The position numbers were made by a program, and so were the translations under genes. This document shows positions 8,224-14,688 of a stretch of 14,688 nt of DNA, piece by piece. The first letter of the stretch is position 1; each line of letters starts with the position of its first letter. Below the pieces are notes generated by a model. That model worked only from the letters and a program-made list of their open reading frames with translations. It was not told the origin of the DNA and did not search any database. The DNA is taken from assembly GCA_903879465.1 (NCBI GenBank), contig CAIRLQ010000006.1, positions 1-14,688 of the forward strand. The letters are read 5' to 3'. The DNA comes from an uncultured Opitutia bacterium. GTDB lineage: Bacteria; Verrucomicrobiota; Verrucomicrobiia; Opitutales; UBA953.

Positions 8224-8693
8224 CTCGACCTTATCGTAATAAGGGCAACGTCTTCGTAGCTAATCGGCCAGTCGAAGCCTAGTCCGTCGCGAGAGTAAGG
8301 CTTGAAGTCGTAAGGACCGTTACGGAGCGAGATACGGCCCCAGTGATTAGTGCGGCCGCCCAGCATGCGCGGACGCCACCACTTAAAGTGGGTCTTGGGA
8401 TCTGCAGAGGCCTGGGTGTAAGGCTCGTTCGGCACTTCCCAGCCGCCATCGACAGTCGCGTCCGCGAAACCGAAGGGCTTCTGCCGCGTCGGCATGCCGC
8501 GGAGAGGCATCTGACTCGGAGTCTGGAACATCGGCGTCTCGGTGATGGGGTCGTAATTGCGGCCGGCCTCGAGCATGAGCACCTTCACGCCATTCATGGT
8601 GAGGGTATAGGCGGACTGGCCGCCACCGGCACCGGAACCAACGACGATTACATCGTAGGTCGGCTGGAGATCTTTCTCGGTGATGATGGGCAT
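8214..8693 (-). CDS. GMC oxidoreductase, N-terminal FAD-binding part (frameshifted)
   Basis: This is the true start of the GMC flavoprotein gene. Residues 13-30 read YDVIVVGSGAGGGQSAYT, the Rossmann FAD-binding loop, with the Glu that binds the adenosine ribose at about E42. The second GMC signature follows as RMLGGRTNHWGR (109-120) and then DGLGFDWPISYEDVA (136-150). After A150 the sequence reads LITIRSRCS and stops. One extra base would instead give PYYDKVEM and run into the frame of 6919-8223, exactly as GMC family members read (WPISYEDVAPYYD). The product as written, 159 residues, lacks the substrate domain and the catalytic His. It begins 12 bases after the S9-like hydrolase stop. Family role with the small subunit: oxidation of a sugar or polyol in the periplasm, with electrons going to a cytochrome c. 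Confidence 0.85.
   Translation of the reverse strand: MPIITEKDLQPTYDVIVVGSGAGGGQSAYTLTMNGVKVLMLEAGRNYDPITETPMFQTPSQMPLRGMPTRQKPFGFADATVDGGWEVPNEPYTQASADPKTHFKWWRPRMLGGRTNHWGRISLRNGPYDFKPYSRDGLGFDWPISYEDVALITIRSRCS
8243..8245 (-). other. Frameshift site in the GMC gene (apparent one-base deletion)
   Basis: On the coding strand the gene reads GTTGCCCTTATTACGATAAG. A fourth C would give GTT GCC CCT TAT TAC GAT AAG (V-A-P-Y-Y-D-K) and restore one frame of 591 codons. The lesion falls in a homopolymer, so it may be a sequencing or assembly error or a real recent deletion. Both sides are otherwise intact. Confidence 0.85.
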
Positions 8694-8705
8694 GGGGTGC
8701 GGAAA

Positions 8706-10718
8706 TTAGCGTGCGGAGCTGAAGCGCCAGGCGTCATTAAAGAAACCGGCGGCCTCAACCTTGCCAGGGTTCTGGGTGTCGGGCGCGGTGTTGAGATCGA
8801 CCACCGCCCAATCGGGCAACTTGGCGATCTGCCGGGCGTTGTTCAGATAATCGTATTCGCGGTAAGTGAAGCTGCTATTGATGACGACGTAGCGGGTCGG
8901 GTTGAGCGGATTAGGATAGATAAGCACCGGGGCGTGATCGCCAGCACCGTAGGTCTTTCCGTCGACGACGAGCTTCTCAGCGGTCCAAGTGATCGGTAGC
9001 TTGGCGACGATCTTCGCAAGCACAGCGTTGCTCTGAGGGTCACCCCAGAGGATTAGGTTGTTCTTGGCGACGTCATCTTCCTTGACCTGCGTATCGGCCT
9101 TCACCGGGGCGAGTCCGCGGAACTGGCGACGCCATTCACGGGTGGCGTGGTCCATTTCTGACTTAACCCACCCACCGACCTTCGCATTGAGCGGCTGGCC
9201 GGTCGGAGTCACAAAAAGGAAGGTGTCCATGAACGCATCGTCGATCGGACCCGAGAGACCATGTTTCTTGGCCACCACGGATTCATCGAGTCCCTGCGAG
9301 AGGACCCACTTGCCGTTCTGACGGGCGAACTGGGCTGTCCAGGAGCGCTCGGAAGTGGCACGCACGGCCTCAACATCCTGTCCATCGATCTTCACCACAG
9401 TCTTCTCCCGCAGGGACTGCGGAGCGAAACCCGCGGGCATATCGAGCGTCAGGGCGGTGACGTTCTTGGTCCGGACGACGACCGTACGGTCATCGACGGC
9501 CTTGGCGTCTACACGGGCCTGCTGCCAGTGATTCTCCAGGCGATCGACCTGCACCCAGTGCATGCGATTATAGCGGAGGAAATAGGTCACGAAACTGACT
9601 TCCTTCGGCATGCGATTGCGACCGGCGGAAGCGATGATATTGAGGCGGCGTTCGATTTCGGCGAGCGAATCGGGGTGTAGACGATGAGCGGTCTTCGGCC
9701 CGATGATATGCGTCAACTCGATGTTTTCCTTGGCGAGGGTGCGCGCCATGATATCAGCGGCCTGCTTCTGTCCGTCGATTTCACCGCTGTAGGCAATGGT
9801 GGGGGCGTTGGTGAAATTGGCGGCGACGTCCGTGGCGTTATACCAAGACCACAGCGTCTTCTGCCAAGAAGGGATACGGCTGACTTCTTCTGACTGGAAA
9901 ACTTTCAAGAACTCCGGCGTCTCGGAGAAACCGGCGCCGGGATTAATGGCACACCAGCGATCAGTGTAGTGGGCGCCGAACTGCCAGACCGCGGCTCCTC
10001 CCATGCTGAAGCCACGGATGAAGAGACGGTCATCGTCGATATTATAACTCTTGCGGGCGTGGGCATACGCCTCCCATAGATCGATTTCGCCGGCAAACTT
10101 GTTGGCGCAGCAATAGCGTCCATAGAGATGGAGAACGAGACGGTTGGTCGCCGGAAGCTGTCCAACGTTCTTGCGGCGGTCACCGAGAAAAGAAAGTTCC
10201 GAGAGGGTTTCGCCGCGGCCGTGACACCAGAAGTCGAGGCGCATCAACGAGCCTGAGTAGTTGTCCGGAATCACCATACCGTAAGGCTGCACCGAGCCGT
10301 CGATCTTGGATTTATAACCGCGTACCACCAAGCCGGTCTGCTTCGTCCAAGGGGTCTCACCTTTTAAGAATGACTCGGCACGTCCTTTGCCTTCGGCGAC
10401 GAGGTCATGGGCGGTCTTAAACTCTCCCTTATTGAAATATTCGTTATAGCGACCGGCCCAATCGACCGCCTTGTGGTAAATTTCGATATCGGCTAGCAAT
10501 TCCTCGAGACGAGGGTTCTTTGCCTGCGCCTTGGCCGCAGCATCGATGGCGACACGTAGCTCGGTCAGCTCCTTATCCAAAGAAACCTTATCAGCCTCCG
10601 GCAAGGCCACCGCCTTGTCCGTCGGCGGGATCGGACGAACGGCCGCAGGGATATTATCCTTTGGACCGTCGGCCAGGGCGGCCGCGGCAAAAAGAGCAAG
10701 AAGCAGGAGGGAGCGCAT
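8706..10718 (-). CDS. Secreted alpha/beta-hydrolase, prolyl-oligopeptidase (S9)-like
   Basis: This is a 670-residue protein with a signal peptide MRSLLLLALFAAAALADG, cleaved near residue 16. Residues 45-125 are helical and probably form a cap or spacer. The catalytic domain at about 140-360 has MVIPDNY, WCHGRGE, the nucleophile elbow GFSMGG (S238), a likely acid at D315 in SGEIDGQ, and a His at 345 or 348 in KTAHRLHP. The last 300 residues form a second domain that I do not recognise, common in PVC-group proteins annotated as prolyl oligopeptidase family. The reaction may be ester or peptide hydrolysis; the sequence does not decide. I set the start at 10718 because the signal peptide begins there; the frame stays open to 10817, but the extra 33 residues look like leader DNA. 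It is the first gene of the cluster with the GMC and subunit-3 genes (12-base gap), so it may remove an acyl group from a sugar substrate. Confidence 0.8.
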   Translation of the reverse strand: MRSLLLLALFAAAALADGPKDNIPAAVRPIPPTDKAVALPEADKVSLDKELTELRVAIDAAAKAQAKNPRLEELLADIEIYHKAVDWAGRYNEYFNKGEFKTAHDLVAEGKGRAESFLKGETPWTKQTGLVVRGYKSKIDGSVQPYGMVIPDNYSGSLMRLDFWCHGRGETLSELSFLGDRRKNVGQLPATNRLVLHLYGRYCCANKFAGEIDLWEAYAHARKSYNIDDDRLFIRGFSMGGAAVWQFGAHYTDRWCAINPGAGFSETPEFLKVFQSEEVSRIPSWQKTLWSWYNATDVAANFTNAPTIAYSGEIDGQKQAADIMARTLAKENIELTHIIGPKTAHRLHPDSLAEIERRLNIIASAGRNRMPKEVSFVTYFLRYNRMHWVQVDRLENHWQQARVDAKAVDDRTVVVRTKNVTALTLDMPAGFAPQSLREKTVVKIDGQDVEAVRATSERSWTAQFARQNGKWVLSQGLDESVVAKKHGLSGPIDDAFMDTFLFVTPTGQPLNAKVGGWVKSEMDHATREWRRQFRGLAPVKADTQVKEDDVAKNNLILWGDPQSNAVLAKIVAKLPITWTAEKLVVDGKTYGAGDHAPVLIYPNPLNPTRYVVINSSFTYREYDYLNNARQIAKLPDWAVVDLNTAPDTQNPGKVEAAGFFNDAWRFSSAR

Positions 10719-10739
10719 GTCGGGAGTAAAAGCAAAGAA

Positions 10740-10775
10740 GACCTGCGGGCAGGCCGTTCGGGGGTCCCACAGGTC
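10740..10775 (-). promoter_or_regulatory. Leader hairpin upstream of the S9-like hydrolase
   Basis: In the minus-strand leader, GACCTGTGGG and CCCGCAGGTC can pair over ten positions, nine Watson-Crick and one G-U, with a 16-base loop. The structure ends 21 bases before the start codon at 10718. It has no T-run. It might control translation or transcript stability of the cluster; chance pairing in GC-rich DNA is also possible. Confidence 0.35.
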
Positions 10776-10890
10776 TAGACTACGACCCAGCCGACCGACA
10801 AGAGTTCCTTCTATCAAGATAACGACACGAATGGGCCCGACTGGCCATTTTCCTCGCCTCCGCCCTTCCCCTTCCCCACATCTCCGGGCA

Positions 10891-12705
<1,815 letters not shown>

Positions 12706-12808
12706 GGCTGGCCGGGCCAGGATGCGGCGGTTGGGTTGATGCCGTTTTCAGGTAAACACTGTCCTTATCGGAAGTTGCCTGTCCGGACGTGCCCGTCAGA
12801 ATCATCGA

Positions 12809-12834
12809 TATTAACCAGTAAAAAGTGGTTAATA
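12809..12834. promoter_or_regulatory. Perfect 9-bp inverted repeat upstream of the AraC/XylR-like gene (candidate operator)
   Basis: TATTAACCA (12809-12817) and TGGTTAATA (12826-12834) are perfect inverted copies around an 8-base centre GTAAAAAG. The stretch is AT-rich in a GC-rich window and lies 92 bases before the regulator's ATG. It could be an operator, perhaps for autoregulation, or a hairpin ending the upstream transcript; no T-run follows it. Confidence 0.45.
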
Positions 12835-12883
12835 AGACCAATAAAGCCTTGCGAAACCACCCGTTCAGACTGGCCCGTGTTTG

Positions 12884-12900
12884 TGCCGATTTATACGGCA
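12884..12900. promoter_or_regulatory. Short inverted repeat overlapping a possible -10 box
   Basis: TGCCG-ATTTATA-CGGCA has 5-bp perfect arms. Its centre holds TATACG, a four-of-six match to a -10 box, about 30 bases before the ATG at 12927. I see no convincing -35 box at the right distance. It may be the regulator's promoter region, but this is weak. Confidence 0.22.
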
Positions 12901-12926
12901 ACGGCTAACTTTCACCGAAGATCACG

Positions 12927-14078
12927 ATGAAACGCCCACGTAATGTGCTTCTCGCGCTCGGATGGTATGACCACCGCCTACTCCAGGGCATCGCCACCTA
13001 CGCCTCCGAGCACCGCTGGCATCTGGCCTCCCACAGCATCATCCACGAGAAAGTGATCCCTTGGGGTTGGGAGGGCGACGGCATCCTCGCGTGGCTCGGT
13101 GCGGGCGACGACCTGGCGGACTTTGTGCTCAAGGCGAAGAAGCCCACGGTCGATTTCTCACTGCGTCGCCGCGCCACACCATTTGCCCACGTGGTCCAGG
13201 ATCACCTAAAAACTGGCGAGATGGTCGCCGATCATTTCATCGAGCGCGGCTTGAGTCGCTTCTGCTTCTACAGCGACACCGAGAACTGGTCGCAGGTCGA
13301 ACGCGGCGAAGCCTTCAAGGCCGCCTTGAAACGCCGCGGGTTGGACTGCGAACACCTACGATGGGATTACGCCGACAAACGTGAGGCCGCCACGAAACAA
13401 TGGTCGCGACGACGAAGTTGGCTGATGAACCGGCTCCGCGAGGCACCCAAGCCCCTCGCGGTCTTCGCCGCCAACGGCACTCTGGCCGTCGAAGTCCGGG
13501 AACTCTGCGAGGAGGCCGGCCTTCACGTCCCCACCCAGGTCGCGATTGTGGGGATCGATGACTACCTGCTCTCCGTCGGGGCCATCAAGAAGTTCGTCTC
13601 GGGCGTCGATACGAACCTAGAGGAACAAGGTTACCGCGGTGCCGAACTGCTCGATCGTCTCATGCAGGGCGAGAAAGCCCCGACCGAGCCCGTGCGCATC
13701 CAACCGGCGGCCGTCATCACCCGTATGAGCAGCGACGTGCTCGCCACCGGCCATGACGGTGTCATCCGGGCGCTGCACCATATCACGGACCACTTTAGCG
13801 GACCGTTAGGCGTCAAAGAACTCGCCGCCATCGCCCACATGTCCGAACGCGGCCTGCGCCAAGCGTTCGTGAAACACATCGGTTGCACCCCGGGCGACCG
13901 ACTACGGACCATCCGCATCGACTCCTCCAAGCGGCTACTGGCCGGCTCTTCGGAGAAAATCGAGGCTATCGCCCATCGCTGCGGCTATCCCAACCTCAAT
14001 TCCTTCTTCGCCGCCTTCCGCCGTAGTGAAAACATGACTCCGGCCGAATACCGGCGGATTATGCGCTTCCGCAGCTGA
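12927..14078 (+). CDS. XylR-type AraC-family transcriptional regulator with a periplasmic-binding-like sensor domain
   Basis: This is a 383-residue cytoplasmic transcription factor. Residues 5-265 form a LacI/ribose-binding-protein-like sensor domain (AIVGIDDYLLSVGAIKKFVSGVDTN near 206-230 is its typical late segment). It is followed by an AraC-type DNA-binding domain at 275-380. That domain has two helix-turn-helix units, LGVKELAAIAHMSERGLRQAF (about 294-314) and IEAIAHRCGYPNLNSFFAAFR (about 345-365), and ends in the MTPAEYRR motif. There is no N-terminal LacI helix-turn-helix. The layout matches E. coli XylR, a sugar-responsive activator, and is very common in Verrucomicrobiota next to carbohydrate genes. 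It is monocistronic in this window and convergent with the next gene (9-base gap). A 9-bp inverted repeat upstream may be its own site. The ligand is probably a sugar, but which one cannot be read here, and whether it controls the keto-sugar cluster is unknown. Confidence 0.88.
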   Translation: MKRPRNVLLALGWYDHRLLQGIATYASEHRWHLASHSIIHEKVIPWGWEGDGILAWLGAGDDLADFVLKAKKPTVDFSLRRRATPFAHVVQDHLKTGEMVADHFIERGLSRFCFYSDTENWSQVERGEAFKAALKRRGLDCEHLRWDYADKREAATKQWSRRRSWLMNRLREAPKPLAVFAANGTLAVEVRELCEEAGLHVPTQVAIVGIDDYLLSVGAIKKFVSGVDTNLEEQGYRGAELLDRLMQGEKAPTEPVRIQPAAVITRMSSDVLATGHDGVIRALHHITDHFSGPLGVKELAAIAHMSERGLRQAFVKHIGCTPGDRLRTIRIDSSKRLLAGSSEKIEAIAHRCGYPNLNSFFAAFRRSENMTPAEYRRIMRFRS

Positions 14079-14087
14079 GCCGACCGA

Positions 14088-14688
14088 TTACTCCGCCAAC
14101 GCGTGAATGGTGTTGATCACCTGCCCGCGTAGCTCGGCGCCATTGGCCGCCTTGATGTCATACTTGATGCGCATCTGCATGGCTGGACGGAGGTCGGAAA
14201 TCTCGAGGAATACGGAGCGGCCATCCTCAGAGAGAGTCGCGGACTTGACGGTCATCAGGTCGTGCTTGCGCTCAGTCATCTGCACCTTGCTGAACTCAGG
14301 CTTGCCGTCTTTGCCGACATCGGCCGCCGACAACTTCTTCTCGATTGTAGAAACATCGGGCGAACCGTAGGCCGAGGACCAGACATAGTTCCAGACTTCG
14401 ACGTTCCAATTGGCGGCGTCGAGGGCAAGTTTGGCATCCAGCGTACAGGCGAACTCGATGTGCATGCCTTTCGCGCTGGCTTTCAGATTAAGGGGCATCT
14501 TGACGGCTTCGCCGGTGTAACGCACGCGCTGGAAGCAGCCATTCTGCGTGGCGGTGGTCTGCCAACCACGAAGGCCGGTAACATAAAGTTGTCCGTCCTT
14601 CGGATTGAAACGGGCCCGCATGGCACCGCTGGCGAAATCGACGTTAAAGCGCGCCACCCCACCCTGGATCTGAGGCTGGCCCTTGAAG
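14088..14688 (-). CDS. C-terminal end of a large secreted PVC-type protein (partial)
   Basis: The frame is open to the window edge and ends at TAA (14090-14088); about 200 residues are visible. A GTG at 14657 is only an internal codon, because the in-frame residues before it (FKGQPQIQGG) continue the domain. The segment FNPKDGQLYVTGLRGWQT is typical of the end of large PVC-group proteins with a sorbosone/glucose-dehydrogenase-like propeller, often joined to cytochrome c or heme-binding parts. The remainder is a beta-rich tail with no motif I can assign. No heme CxxCH motif and no membrane segment is seen in the visible part. The gene converges on the regulator. It may belong to another sugar-oxidation locus to the right of the window. 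I am moderately sure of the family and do not know its function. Confidence 0.6.
   Translation of the reverse strand, partial: FKGQPQIQGGVARFNVDFASGAMRARFNPKDGQLYVTGLRGWQTTATQNGCFQRVRYTGEAVKMPLNLKASAKGMHIEFACTLDAKLALDAANWNVEVWNYVWSSAYGSPDVSTIEKKLSAADVGKDGKPEFSKVQMTERKHDLMTVKSATLSEDGRSVFLEISDLRPAMQMRIKYDIKAANGAELRGQVINTIHALAE

Noticed and set aside
8214..8250. Programmed -1 ribosomal frameshift in the GMC gene
   Set aside because: The direction would fit, but there is no X-XXY-YYZ slippery heptamer in the right frame, and GMC genes are not known to use recoding. A missing base in a homopolymer is simpler.
8343..8999. Plus-strand open frame of 218 codons opposite the GMC N-terminal part and the hydrolase end
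   Set aside because: Antisense to two recognisable proteins; the translation has no domain features.
10719..10817. N-terminal extension of the S9-like hydrolase by 33 residues
   Set aside because: A standard signal peptide begins at 10718; the extra residues would place it internally and show no conserved sequence.
10531..10890. N-terminal extension of the Uup-like gene by 120 residues
   Set aside because: The extension is antisense to the hydrolase gene and its leader; the family's N-terminus begins exactly at ATG 10891.
12708..12720. CTGGCC-G-GGCCAG palindrome just after the uup stop as a terminator
   Set aside because: A one-base loop cannot form, the usable stem is only 4-5 bp, and no T-run follows.

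Overview
The window is GC-rich, densely coded bacterial DNA, most likely from the phylum Verrucomicrobiota (PVC group). The evidence is a very large secreted protein that joins a DUF1080 domain, an SGNH domain, a PVC-type beta-propeller dehydrogenase, HEAT-like helices and a cytochrome c. It sits beside a GMC dehydrogenase with its Tat-exported small subunit, a PVC-style secreted S9-like hydrolase, and a XylR-type AraC regulator. None of the start codons is preceded by a convincing Shine-Dalgarno sequence. Placement below phylum is not possible from the sequence alone.

Layout. (1) Positions 1-2328, plus strand: a tight three-gene operon. It holds the tail of a phosphoenolpyruvate-hydrolase-like TIM-barrel gene, a Tm-1-like/UPF0261 gene, and an EamA-type exporter whose GTG start overlaps the preceding TGA. 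(2) Positions 2329-2405: an inverted pair of GTAG-headed hairpins (REPIN-like) that fills the convergent gap. (3) Positions 2414-10718, minus strand: transcribed in the order S9-like hydrolase, GMC oxidoreductase, gluconate-2-dehydrogenase-subunit-3-like protein, a 194-bp gap with a second REPIN-like element of different sequence, then the 1208-residue fusion protein. The GMC gene is broken by an apparent one-base deletion at 8243-8245. (4) Positions 10891-12705, plus strand: an ABC-F ATPase of the Uup type, divergent from the hydrolase. (5) Positions 12706-12926: a spacer with an AT-rich 9-bp perfect inverted repeat, followed by the AraC/XylR-like regulator (12927-14078). (6) Positions 14088-14688, minus strand: the C-terminal end of another secreted PVC-type protein, cut by the window edge.

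How the genes may work together. Glucoside 3-dehydrogenases are known to be built from a GMC flavoprotein, a Tat-exported subunit-3 protein and a cytochrome c. DUF1080 (PF06439) is now described as a 3-keto-disaccharide hydrolase family. Region 3 therefore looks like a periplasmic pathway that oxidises sugars at C3 and then cleaves the 3-keto-glycoside, with electrons passing to a cytochrome c. A hydrolase is encoded first in the cluster. This is inference from families and neighbourhood; the substrate cannot be read from the sequence. If the frameshift is real, the oxidation step at this locus is inactive.
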